Positions 19,588 through 29,163 of a stretch of 64,000 bases of DNA are shown piece after piece. Origin of the DNA: CAWGMT01 sp963823675 (GTDB taxonomy: Bacteria; Planctomycetota; Planctomycetia; Isosphaerales; Isosphaeraceae); assembly GCA_963823675.1 (NCBI GenBank), contig CAWGMT010000007.1, positions 496,001 through 560,000 on the forward strand, in the 5' to 3' direction. Under the pieces are notes generated by a model. The model searched no databases and was not told the origin of the DNA. It saw only the letters and a program-made list of their open reading frames with translations. Both the position numbers and the translations under genes were made by a program. How positions within the stretch are numbered: the first letter of the stretch is position 1; every line of letters begins with the position of its first letter.

Positions 19588-19775
19588 TCAATACCGTTGA
19601 AGTAGCGATAACAGACAGAGGAGATAAGACTTGCGACATCCTTGTTCCCATGCTCCGCGTGGGAACACACGTCGGGGACGCTCTGCGTCCGAACGATCCC
19701 CCGGCTCGGCATTGTACTTAGCGACGCCGAGCGTCGAAGACGGCGTTCCCACGCGGAGCGTGGGAACGAGATCAA
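19588..19775 (+). repeat. 188-bp dispersed repeat, copy 1
   Basis: The element begins TCAATACCGTTGAA, contains GACTTGCGACATCCTTGTTC and GACGCTCTGCGTCCGAACGA, and holds two 23-base palindromes of the type GTTCCCACGCGGAGCGTGGGAAC at 19644-19666 and 19745-19767. The same order, in reverse complement and with about the same length, is found at 59813-60000. No ORF and no transposase is present, so it is a non-autonomous or REP-like repeat. Confidence 0.8.
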
Positions 19776-19821
19776 TGCGCGGGCTATCCCCAATTAATCG
19801 CGAATTCAACCGCCCCCTTGG

Positions 19822-21006
19822 TCACGCCGCCTTGTCAGCGGCGGCGAGATTGCCGTGGGCATGCAGATCCAGGAACTGCCGGATCGAGCCGACCACGAAC
19901 CGCTGCTGTTCTTCGGTCAGCTCGGCGTACATCGGCAGCGCGATTGTTTCGCGCGCGGCCGATTCCGAAACGGGAAAGTCACCCGCTTTGTGGCCGAGCG
20001 CGGCGAAGCAGGGCTGCAAGTGCAGCGGTATCGGATAGTAGATCTCCGTGCCGATCTGCCGCGCCGTCAGATAATCGCGGAGCGGGTCGCGGATCGGAGC
20101 GGGTACGCGGATCACGTATTGATTGTACACGTGAAAATAGCCGGGCCTCTCGACGGGTAGCGTCGACATGCTCGTCGAGCCGTGCGCTTCGAACAAGCTC
20201 TGATATCGCCCGGCGACCTCGCGGCGCTTGATCGTCCACAGGTCGAGATGCCTGAGCTTGACGCGCAGCACGGCCGCCTGGAGCGCGTCGAGCCGGGAGT
20301 TGAGGCCGACCTCGTGATGATGGTACTTGGGCTCCATGCCGTGAACCCGCAGCCGGGCCAACGATCGGCCCAGCACCGGGTCGTCTGTGGTCATCATGCC
20401 GCCGTCGCCGAAACCGCCCAGGTTCTTGGACGGATAGAAGCTGAAGGCTGCCACATGTCCCAGCCCGCCGGCACGCCGGCCGTGGTAGGCGGCTCCGATG
20501 GCCTGGGCAGCGTCCTCGAGCACGAATAACCCGTGCTCGCGAGCGATCTCGAGGATCGGGATCCATGTCGGCCGTCTGGCCGTAGAGATGGACCGGGATG
20601 ATCGACCCGAGTCCGCGGCGTGATCGCCGCTTCGATCTGCGCCGGATCAATATTGTAGGTATCGGGCTCGATGTCGACGAAAACGGGCCTGGCACCGGTA
20701 CGCCAGATCGAGCCGGCGGTGGCGAAGAACGTGTAAGGCGTCGTGATCACCTCGTCACCGGGCCCGACACCCAGTGCCATCAGGGGCAACAGCAGGGCAT
20801 CGGTGCCCGACGCACAGCCGATTCCGCGAGCCACGCCGCAGTACTCGGCAAGCTCGGCTTCGAGCTCCTCGACCTCCGGGCCCATCACGAACATCTGGCT
20901 CTCGATCACGCGGCGAGACCACCGGCTCGATCTCGTCGCGGATCGCCTGATACTGCGCCTGGAGGTTCATCGCCGGTACGGCGATGGCTTTCTGCGGAAC
21001 GCTCAT
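19822..21006 (-). pseudogene. DegT/DnrJ/EryC1/StrS sugar aminotransferase, frameshifted
   Basis: The parts in order are: KAIAVPAMNLQAQYQAIRDE (from ATG 21006), then FVMGPEVEELEAELAEYCGV with GCASGTDALLLPLMALGVGP, then PVHLYGQTADMDP, then LEDAAQAIGAAYHGRRAGGL with the PLP lysine in SFYPSKNLGGFGDGG. A full C-terminal half ends at 19822. These pieces lie in different frames, with shifts near 20905-20930, 20600 and 20535. Rejoined, the protein has about 390 residues, normal for the family. It would transfer an amino group to a nucleotide-linked keto-sugar for surface glycan synthesis. No other sugar-nucleotide gene is adjacent. Repeated shifts in one gene suggest poor sequence or real decay. Confidence 0.82.
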
Positions 21007-21343
21007 CGGCGATCACTCCTTTGACGCCTCTGGCGAATGTGCTGGGGCTTGTGCCCCTCGTTGCGCACGATCTCCCTCCTTGGAGATATCGGACGCCGCA
21101 CGCTAGTGCTTTGCCCTAATTGTGTCAATGGTGGTTATTACACGCGGCCAGAGCACGTTTGTCGCCCTGCGCAAGCAAGTCTTGGGCGGCAAACGTCGTT
21201 TAACCCAGAGCCAGCGGCGACGGCGACCGTTTTTGGCTGCAGCGGCGAACACCGTCGCCGTCGGCTCCGGGTTAAACGCGTGCGGCGGATGCGGCGCTGC
21301 ATGTTTTGCAGGTTACGCAATCTGCCTGGTCTTCTTCGTCGAT
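21007..21343. other. Intergenic region with a long hairpin
   Basis: The region lies upstream of the aminotransferase and beyond the end of the large CBM2 protein. The only structure seen is the inverted repeat at 21198-21277. The A/T-rich piece GTGTCAATGGTGGTTATTACAC precedes it. Confidence 0.45.
21198..21277. repeat. 80-bp inverted repeat (long hairpin)
   Basis: GTTTAACCCAGAGCCAGCGG and the following CGACGGCG pair with CACCGTCGCCGTCGGCTCCG and the final GGTTAAAC. This gives arms of about 28 bases with three mismatches and a loop of about 24 bases. It lies after the stop of the CBM2 gene, so it may end that transcript, or it may be a dispersed repeat. Confidence 0.6.
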
Positions 21344-24240
21344 TCACCCGATTTTGACGCCGTTGAGGACGTAATTGGTCGGGCCGGCGGAGGGATGACC
21401 GGGCGAGGCATTGAAGCCGATGGTCACGCTCTGTCCGGGCTGAATGATCGCATTGTAACCAGCGTCGCTGATCACATATTGTGCGCCGATCTGGCTCACG
21501 AGGGTCGCGTTCCAGATCGAGCTGATCGACACGGCGAAATCAAACGACAGGGTCCAGCCCTCGATCGGCGTGGTGCCAGTGTTGGTGATAGTGATGTTCC
21601 CAGTGAACCCGCTTCCCCAATCATTCACGTCGGCGAACGACACCGTCGCCGCCAGCGGGCCCGAAGGGGGCGAGCTCGAGTTAACCGGCGCGCCGTTGAG
21701 GACGTAATTTGTCGGCGACGCCGGAACGCCGCCCGGGCTGCCCAGGAAGCCGAATGAGACGCTCTGGCCCGGCGCGATCGTACTGTTGTAGCCCGCATTG
21801 TCGATCACGTATTGGGACCCGGAGTGGCTCTGCACGGTCGCGTTCCAGATCTGGGTGATCGTCGCAGCGAAATTGAACTGCAAGATCCAGTTGGTGATCG
21901 GCGCGGAGCCCGTGTTGGTCAACGTGACATTGGCCTCGAACCCCGTGTTCCAGGCCGAGACGATCGAGAAGGACGCCGTTGCGCTGATGGAACCGTTTGA
22001 CGGCGGCAGCACGGTGACGCTCGCCGTGCCGAGGACGCCTCCGCTCGATGCTTGCACGGTCGCGGTCCCTGCCGCGCTCGGGGCCGTGTACAGGCCGCTC
22101 GAGGCGACGATCGAGCCGACGCCGCTCTTCACCGACCAGGAGAGCGCCGGCTGTGCCGACAGCGGGTTGCCGAACTGGTCGTAGCCCACGCCCTTGAACT
22201 GCTCCCCTGCCCCAGCCGCAAGCGTGATCGAGCCGGGACTGACGATGATCGACGTGAGCGTCTGGTTGACCACGACGGTGACGCTGGAGGTCACGATATA
22301 GCCGCTCGGGTCGCTCACGGTGACCTGGAAGTTGTAGGAACCGGCCGCCGCGAAGGTCGCCGTGACGTTCTGGGCGGCGTTGGTTCCGTTGGCGCTGAAG
22401 GTCACGGGCGCGGGCGGCGTCCGCGATGGCGATCCAGGTGTAGGTCAAGCTCGATGCACCCGACGGGATCGGACGCCGAGACGGACAAGGCGGTGGTCTT
22501 GCCGGTGACGGGGCTGGGCGTGGCGGCGGCGGCCTTCGTGATCGTCGGGCCGGACGTGCCCGACGAAGCCTTGCCCAGGATCGAGCACGGTCATCGAGTA
22601 GGCCGGGAACGAATAGCTGAAGGTCGAGCCGCTCACCGTGAGAGCGGCCGTGAAGTTGGCCAGGGCGGAGGCGCCGGTGCTGGACTGGCTCTGGGCGGTG
22701 TCCTGGGCCTCGCCGTACTGCCACACCGTGGCCTGGGCGGCCGGCTGGAAGTTGGCGAGCTGGAACTGGCCGGTGAGCGCGCTCGTCGCGCTCTTGTTGA
22801 TGACCAGAAGATCGAGGTGTCCGTTGGGCTCGAGCACGGCATAGGTGGTCAGGTTCGGGTCGCTGCTGGTGGCCTGCACGACGTTGCCGCCGGCCTGGAT
22901 GATTTTCGAGGCGAGCTCCTCGGCGAAATACGTCGGGTAGGGGACGTAAGGGCCCGACGCCGGGGGCGATCCGTCGGGGCTGCCGATCAATCCGTAGTCG
23001 CCGTCCTGCCGCCAGCCGTAGAGGCTCGACGAGTCGTTGCCGCCGGATTCATAGCAATTCCGCAGGTCCCACACATCGGCGCCGTCGTAGGGGGTTTCGA
23101 GCAAGGCGCCCAGCGAGTCGGCCAGCCACAGGCCGTTGACCAGGCTGGTCGTCTGCTTGCCGGGGTTCGAGTAGACCGAGTTGAACTCGGTCGCCAGCAA
23201 GCTGCACGTTCTTGCCGGCCGCGCCCAGGTACTGCGTGAGCAGGCTCTCGTAGTCGGCCGCGCGCACGGCCCAGTCGTATGGGTCGCCGGGGTCGGACGG
23301 ATCGCTGCTCGTGCCGGTGGTGGTGTCGAGCAAGAGGTTCGAGTCGCTCTCGCTCCCCGGCGCCTGCACGTAGTTGTGGTCGCTCAAGAAACCCGGCATG
23401 AAACCCTGGGCGACCGACTGCTGGAGGATGTCGGCGGTCCAGTTGTTGAAGTCGCTGCCCGGGCTGCCGACGTCGAGGCCGATCGAGATCGTCGGGTCGA
23501 TCTGGGCGGCGTAGGTCGCGAACTGCTTGGCGAACGCGATGTAGGTGGCCGGGTCGTGCTGCGCCGTGTGGTGGTCGATCTCCCAGCTTCCGTACTCCTC
23601 GTTGCCGACCTCCCAGTACTGGACGTTGAATGGGGCGGGATGGTCGAGCCGCAGGAAGTTGAGGCCGTCGTCCTGTCGCCAGCGGAGCCGCGGCGCGCAG
23701 GCTGGCCCAGTAGCCGGCCGTCTGCCAGTTGACGGTCTGCCACGCATTCGTCGAGTCGTTCCACTCCTGGCCGTTGCCGATCGGAGTGGTGTTGCCGACG
23801 GGAGCTTCCAGGTAGGCCAGGAACGCCGCGGCCTCTTGCGGGCTGCCCGAGCCGTAGTCGATCGTGGCCATCCCGACGCCGTTCACCGAGGCGATGAAGC
23901 TCGCCATGCTCCCATCGGTCCCCTCGCCGTTGTAGGTCGGCGGAGCGTTGAAGTGAAAATCGTCCGAGCTCGATCCGCCGGGAAACCGGAACATCGTCAG
24001 CCCGGCGGCCTGCACCATCTGCTGGGTCTGGCTGGTATTCAGATCCGAATCATACCAGGCCACGTTCACCCCCAGAAGCTGCGTATCCACCGTCCGCACG
24101 ACCTGGCTGGCATTGACGGTAACAGTCGCCAGCAGCTCGCGCCCTTCGAGCCCTTCAATCCCCGGCCTGGACCGTCGCTTCCCCGATCCGAATCCCCGCC
24201 GAACCGCGCAGTTCATCTTCCGAGTGTCACGCACGCTCAT
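21344..24240 (-). pseudogene. Secreted arabinofuranosidase-like glycosidase with two CBM2 modules, multiply frameshifted
   Basis: The N-terminus carries the leader RPGIEGLEGRELLATVTVNA. The catalytic part reads MFRFPGGSSSDDFHF, then VQYWEVGNEEYGSWE with the acid/base Glu in GNE, and LLATEFNSVYSNPGKQTT with the probable nucleophile Glu, as in clan GH-A alpha-L-arabinofuranosidases (GH51-like). A PKD/Ig-like part (AAQNVTATFAAAGSYNFQVT) follows, then a linker beta-domain (ITLAAGAGEQFKGVGYDQFG) and two cellulose-binding CBM2 modules. Each module has NWILQFNF- or GWTLSFDF-type cores and ends TNYVLNG. At least five frameshifts (near 23690, 23205, 22570, 22465 and 22425) break about 965 codons. It would bind and trim plant polysaccharide outside the cell. 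GH family assignment is by motif only. Confidence 0.78.
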
Positions 24241-24792
24241 CAGTTTCCTCCTGGTGTCAAGGGACGTTGAGAGGGCTGACCCATCCCGGAACCGCGCGAA
24301 CGGTTCTCCCGGGCCACAAGGTCACCCCGAATCGAGATGGGTTGTGGATGGATTATAGCATTATACTGGCATATCCAGATCTACACTCTCCTTAGTGACG
24401 ATGGCACAGTTTCCGCGTTGGATGATCGAGAGACGAGCGATTTCAGCGTAGATCTCGGATGCGCAGCCGGCGGCGTTGGCGACATCGGAAGCCGCCTTCA
24501 CCAGCTCTCTTGGGAAGTGCACGATTCGGGATTAATACGAACTATAGACGCACGTGTGACTCGTTGCGCACGTTTTTTTGTAAGTTCGTATACTTTCGCG
24601 AGATTAGGCGCTGCGCACCGATAAGTGATGTGCGCCAGTTCGTCGAGAACCTCCTCGCCGAGACGCCGTGACGGGATGGACCGTTTGCTTCCTGATGCCG
24701 AAGCCTTGATTCTGGAAGACCGTCGCTCGATGAGCCAGCCATCTGGAACATGGCCCGTGAGCAGCATCGGAACAGATAACCGGAATAAGCCC
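24241..24792. other. A/T-richer intergenic region
   Basis: No supported gene. The stretch 24340-24620 has clearly more A/T than its surroundings, with ATTATAGCATTATACTGG at 24352-24369 and a T7 run at 24573-24579. It must contain the promoter of the large glycosidase (minus strand). A minus-strand frame at 24498-24800 is open but shows no family pattern. Confidence 0.4.
24352..24365 (-). promoter_or_regulatory. Possible -10 elements for the large glycosidase gene
   Basis: On the minus strand two TATAAT hexamers lie eight bases apart (24360-24365 and 24352-24357), about 110-120 bases upstream of ATG 24240. They match the sigma-70 -10 consensus exactly. No good -35 is seen at 16-18 bases, so the promoter call is weak. 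Confidence 0.35.
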
Positions 24793-25095
24793 CTATGCAC
24801 TTGGCTCCGAAGCCCGTACGGGGTTGTTTCCGTCGCCGACCGAGGCGAGGGGCGGCGGACGGTTCGCCCGGTGAACCATATATGTGAGAGTAATCAGGAG
24901 TGCCGCAATCGCGAAGAGCAGTCCGACAGTCGCCCCCTGGAGCGTTCCCAGTAACAGGTCGAGCTTCGTGCTGGCAAGCGCCGGTATTCGAACCAAGACC
25001 ACATAAAATGCAACAGCGGCCCCGACCAGACACAGGACCGAGGCGAAGACGGCCAGGGTTTTTCCCATCGCGTCAGACCGGGTTCGTACTCCCAT
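24793..25095 (-). CDS. Small two-helix membrane protein
   Basis: About 100 residues from ATG 25095 (MGVRTRSDAMGKTL). Two hydrophobic segments, LAVFASVLCLVGAAVAFYVV and GATVGLLFAIAALLITLTYM, are joined by a short loop with KLDLLLGTLQ. The tail is soluble and Pro-rich. The frame is open to 25164, but the upstream part is not hydrophobic and has no ribosome site. Function unknown. It could belong to a class of short planctomycete inner-membrane proteins. Confidence 0.5.
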   Translation of the reverse strand: MGVRTRSDAMGKTLAVFASVLCLVGAAVAFYVVLVRIPALASTKLDLLLGTLQGATVGLLFAIAALLITLTYMVHRANRPPPLASVGDGNNPVRASEPSA

Positions 25096-25269
25096 TGTTT
25101 TGCTCCCGAGATCAGCGCTAGTTGGTCCAATGACAATTGTAACAACGCCATCCTCGGCTGGCAATCCGTCTCGCGACTGAGCGCCAATCAGTTCTCTTCA
25201 AGGACGGACGGTGACGGACGACTGGTCGGCGTCAGAAGATTGGTTTTCCGTACTCTTTCTCTCATTCTG

Positions 25270-27082
25270 CTATCTCGCTGTCTTTGCTCCGCCCGCCTTG
25301 AATCTGCGATTCAGCTCGCGGATGACCTCCTCGGTGACGTCGTTTCCAGGATCGGCGTAGACGACCGAGCGATTCAGGGCGTTCGTCAAATCGTTGGGTT
25401 GGGTGTCGGGACGGGGCACCGGAGAGACCTTGACGACGTAGGTCAGCCCCTTCGCCTTCGCAAGAGCAGCGACCGTCTCCTGGATTTCGTTGTAAAGAAT
25501 GGCCGTCGCCTCGGCCTGCGCGGTGGGCAAACTCGCGCTCGGCTTGCTCACATCCGGCCTGATAGCGCGCCTTGAGCTCGGTGATGCGATTTTCGTGTTT
25601 CCTGTAGTCAATGCTGCCTGGTACCAATTTGGACAGCATCCGGCGTTCCTCCTGTGCCTCGGAGGAGATCTTCTTCAACTCATTATCCAGGACCAGACGC
25701 GCGGCTCTTCTATTCTTTGTCCAACACCTCGACTTTCTGGTATCGCTTGAAGACGGCATCCATATCGATCGAGCCGATGGCCGCGGCGGTCGGGCGTGGC
25801 TCGGGTTTGTCGGTGGACGGACCGCGGACGCCGCGATCATCGCGGGGCGCCGACAGCCCTGCCGGCTCAAGAGGAGCGGGCTCTCGCTGCTCCCTGGCGT
25901 TGGTGAGGCGACGCTGAGCGGTCCTCAGCTCACGCGCCTTGGCCAGGTACGACGCGCGTGCTGCCTCGAAGGCGCTTCGCGCGTCCATCGAACCAGCGGA
26001 GTCGGTCCGCTCGGCGCGGAGCTTTTTCCTGAGTGCGACCTCGACTTGTTCCCTGAGCTGGCGCACCTCGTCGGCCAGGAGCTCGAGGTCGAGCCGGCCC
26101 AGCTCGCTCGCCACGGCGGCGTTTTCATCGAGGGCACCGGTGCGCTCCGGACGATTGTCCGATACGCCGGCGCTTGTAGCCTGGGCTGTCGCTAGAGGCA
26201 TAGGCGTGCCCACCTGCTGTGCGACCACGAATGCCCCGGTCGCGATCAGTCCGCAGGCCAGCAAGGCAAACTTCATCTTGGCCAGAAACATGACGTTCAT
26301 CGCTCCTTCCAGCAGTAAGGCGACCGATGTCGAGGTTACACCCGTTGCTACCAATTTGCCCGAGGCGTAGTGCAGTGCCGCGTGCGCTGTGGCATTTGCC
26401 AATGCCGGCGGGATCGCCGCTCGGGCCGTCTCGGCGCTGAGTGATCTCTCCAGCAAGACGATCGACGGAGCCAACCCCCGGCGCAAGAGCCGCCCGCGAA
26501 GTTGCTCCCGACCGCGCGCCAACCGGCTACGGACCGTCCCGACCGGCCAGCAGAGCCGACTCGCGGCTTGTTCGTGGGACAGACTCTCGAAATAACAGAG
26601 TACGATCGGTGAGCGATACTTCTCGGGGAGCCGATCAAGCTCTTCGTGAAGAACCGAGGCGAGCTCGTCCGCGATCTGCGTCATCCGCGGATGCAGCCGG
26701 CCGCTCGGCTACCTTCCGCTCGTGTCTGCGGCGACGGGCCGTCGCCCCCTTCTGGCAGGACGCGACCCGGAAAGCGACCCCATGGAGCCAGCTCACGACC
26801 GAGCTCTGCTTGCGGATCGAGGCGGCTTTGCGGACCAGGATCAGGAAGGTCGCCTGAAAGGCATCCTCGGCATCGTGCCGTTCACGAAGGACCGACTGAC
26901 AGACGCGAAGCACCATCGGACCATGCCGCTCGACGAGAGCCGCGAACGCCAGCTCGGCCGCCTCGTCGTTGCGAGGACGTGAATCGCTCCAGTAACTGTC
27001 CATCCGTCAGCCCACCGATGGTCCCCACGTTGAATAGCGTATGGATGTGCCGGAAGGCGGTGCCATAGCTGGACTGCGCCAC
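25270..27082 (-). pseudogene. ECF sigma factor fused via a membrane helix to an OmpH/Skp-like tail, frameshifted
   Basis: From ATG 27082 the pieces are: GTIGGLTDGQLLERF, then sigma region 2 (ALVERHGPMVLRVCQSVL, HDAEDAFQATFLILVRKA, SWLHGVAFRVA), and region 4 (LDRLPEKYRSPIVLCYFESL, then SHEQAASRLCWPVGTVRSRL). An Ala-rich part follows, then a membrane helix (KFALLACGLIATGAFVVAQQ), coiled-coil sequence (LLADEVRQLREQVEVALRK), and finally IDMDAVFKRYQKVEVLDKE, EAQEERRMLSKLVPGSIDYR and KGLTYVVKVSPVPRP with VIRELNRRF, which resembles the OmpH/Skp family. The parts fall in at least four frames, with shifts near 26970, 26680, 25730 and 25560. Total about 600 codons. If continuous, a cytoplasmic sigma factor would be tethered to an extracytoplasmic chaperone-like domain. 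ORF order and motif continuity support one gene. Confidence 0.75.
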
Positions 27083-27316
27083 TCGCTTTCCTCCTCAAGT
27101 CGTTTCTCGATCTCCTTTCAGTAGTGTAACGAGGCAGGCAGAACAATCCGACTTTTCCGCCCCGCGCGGTTTTTGTTCGTGGGTCGATGCACCACTTCCG
27201 ATTACCGCGCCTCGACGTCGGAAGCCGCCAGTCAGAACTGGCCTCCTGCGCGTTCCGTCCTTGACCGACGCGGCTCGAGGTGCCAAGAATGGCTTAAAAC
27301 CTTGGGCCCAGCGACG

Positions 27317-27472
27317 ATGTCCGTGCTTTGTCCAAACTGTCAGGCGTCGGTGGAGGCGCTCGATCCCGCCTCCAAGGAGATGTTTTGCGCTTCGTGCGGG
27401 GCAAGCGCACGTGTCAAAAACGCCGACACGCTGACGTGGAACCCGAGCGAGCATCAGCGATTCCCAACTTAG
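27317..27472 (+). pseudogene. 5' remnant of a zinc-ribbon Ser/Thr kinase gene
   Basis: The 51-codon frame reads MSVLCPNCQASVEALDPASK followed by MFCASCGASARVKNADTLTW. This is the typical zinc-ribbon start of planctomycete kinases (compare RCPHCN and MHCYECGGSFRV in the kinase at 188). Two C-x2-C pairs are intact. The frame stops just where the kinase domain should begin (after SEHQRFPT). The kinase body is missing and the next sequence belongs to another gene, so this is a truncated remnant. Confidence 0.6.
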
Positions 27473-27474
27473 CC

Positions 27475-27795
27475 CCGGTAGCTCGCGCCACTCTGCGCGG
27501 GCAAGCGAACTTTCATGCTGCGCTGGCCGCTCTTGCCACGGAACGGTACCGCCTCGCGAAGAAGGACTGGCCCGCCGACCTGGCCGTGCTCGTGCCCGGA
27601 TATCTCGCGGAAATCCCCAAGGATCCCTTCGAAGGGAAACCACTGCGCTATCGCCGTACTCCGGATGGTGTCGCCATCTATACTGTCGGGCTCGATGGCG
27701 TGGACAACCGAGGCGCCCCGGACCGCACAGGCAAAATGCCGGACGGGACAGACGTCGGCTTCCAGCTCTGGGATGTCGCGAAACGCGACCGGTAG
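27475..27795 (+). pseudogene. 3' remnant of a planctomycete protein with GspG-like C-terminal segment
   Basis: The frame reads FHAALAALATERYRLAKKDW, then LAVLVPGYLAEIPKDPFEGK, LRYRRTPDGVAIYTVGLDG and FQLWDVAKRDR. The pattern (aaLA.ERYRlahg.WP..L..LvP.yl...P.DPf.GkPLryrr...G..iYSvG.DG.DdgG) is a common C-terminal module of planctomycete membrane proteins and resembles the end of type II secretion pseudopilins. The front part of the gene is absent: it is joined directly to the kinase remnant. It runs in frame 1 whereas the kinase piece is in frame 2. Confidence 0.5.
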
Positions 27796-27917
27796 CCGAC
27801 CCGAATCGTCGCGTGAGCGGTCTTCGGTTTTCAGATGCCGCCATCCTCAGAGCGACTGCACACGCTCCCGAAGATTTTTGTCTGTTTGACCCTCCGCGAA
27901 GACGTAAAGGCGGGCCA

Positions 27918-29114
27918 TCAATGTGGCCCTCCACCAATTATGTTGTTCTCCCACACCTCGCCGAGGCTGTATTCATCAAGCCAGGACTCCAATTTCGGAA
28001 GGTCTGGTCTCGTGAAGACCGATTCCTTACCCCTCCTGTCCACGACAATGATGTCCTCGGGCTCGAAGTTGTCGACCAACGGGCTCGATTGGGTGCTGAT
28101 CAAAACTTGAGAGTGGTGCGATGCCATTTTGAAAAGCGACGCGATGAGATTGAGAGCATAAGGGTGCAGGCCCAATTCGGGCTCATCGATCACGATCATA
28201 TGGGGAAGGTCTGTTTCCGGTTGCAGGAGCAGGGCGACCAGGCACATCGCCCGTAGCGTGCCGTCCGAGATCTGATACGGACCGAAGACTTCTTCCGACC
28301 CCTTCTCACGCCAATTCAGAATGATTTCCTGCCTAGTGCCCTTCGGTTCCAGCACGAAGTCATCAAAGAATGGGGCGATCAACCGAATCGTGGTTACGAT
28401 CCGGTGGTAAGTCGTGGGCTCGGGCTCCTGTTTCAGCCTGTAAAGAAAGGCCGCGAGGTTACCTGCGTCATGCCTGAGGGGGTGGCTATCGCCTACGTAG
28501 CCATATTGCCGAACTGGGGCCGCGTCAGACGTATCGTGGAAGTGGTAAACGCGGCATTGGTTGAGGAGGTGTCGCAGAAACTTGGCCCGACGCTCCCCTC
28601 GATCCGCCTCCACCTTGATTCGTGCCTCCATTTGACCCGACCCCAGAGAGAGCTCGGGGGCCTTCCTCCCCCGCGGTCCGGTAGCAAGCAGCCCTAGGGT
28701 CTCCTCGGCGAAGGCCAGCGTATCAACCTCCACACGAGATAAGACGAAGCGGTAGGTGTTTTGGTCTACAGGTTTCTTTATCCCATGGAACACCAACGTT
28801 GCTTCCAGTCGGGGCGTGATCTTGGGGCCGTAGTGCAAGAGCGCGTGGGCGTGACCCATCGAACTGATGTACTGCTGGAGCCGTCCTGCAATCATCTCAT
28901 TGACCATCCTAAAAAAAGAGACAAGGTTGCTTTTTCCAGCTCCGTTCGCCCCGATCAGCACGTTCAAGGGACGCAGCTCGAGGTCCATGTCCTTGATGGA
29001 TTTGAAGCCTTTGAGACTCAATCGGCGCAGCTCGGAAACTCGTTGCGCAGCTCTTGGGTATGTACCCGGAGGAGTCCTCGCTTTTTTGGCATCCAAACGT
29101 CGCGGCTCGACCAT
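27918..29114 (-). CDS. AAA-family (RecF/SMC-like) ATPase
   Basis: The 398-residue protein starts with a short basic arm, then SLKGFKSIKDMDLELRPLNV and the Walker A motif IGANGAGKSN. The signature-like QISDGTLRAMCLVALLL, Walker B MIVIDEPELGLHP, and the switch region VLISTQSSPLVDNFEPEDII follow. This layout is that of AAA15/AAA21 proteins (OLD/RecF-like ATPase heads) without a TOPRIM domain. Such ATPases act in DNA repair, or in defence systems when paired with a nuclease. The next minus-strand gene downstream (27.3 kb side) is not a partner, and upstream is a LOG gene, so it looks solitary. Function unassigned. Confidence 0.85.
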   Translation of the reverse strand: MVEPRRLDAKKARTPPGTYPRAAQRVSELRRLSLKGFKSIKDMDLELRPLNVLIGANGAGKSNLVSFFRMVNEMIAGRLQQYISSMGHAHALLHYGPKITPRLEATLVFHGIKKPVDQNTYRFVLSRVEVDTLAFAEETLGLLATGPRGRKAPELSLGSGQMEARIKVEADRGERRAKFLRHLLNQCRVYHFHDTSDAAPVRQYGYVGDSHPLRHDAGNLAAFLYRLKQEPEPTTYHRIVTTIRLIAPFFDDFVLEPKGTRQEIILNWREKGSEEVFGPYQISDGTLRAMCLVALLLQPETDLPHMIVIDEPELGLHPYALNLIASLFKMASHHSQVLISTQSSPLVDNFEPEDIIVVDRRGKESVFTRPDLPKLESWLDEYSLGEVWENNIIGGGPH

Positions 29115-29163
29115 GATTTACCCTCCGTTTGCTTCATCATACCTAATAGCGGAGTTCGCGCGC

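Noticed and set aside
22052..23239. 395-codon plus-strand frame opposite the CBM2 glycosidase
   Set aside because: The minus strand has catalytic and CBM2 motifs across the same stretch; the plus product has only Arg/Gly/Val-rich shadow sequence.
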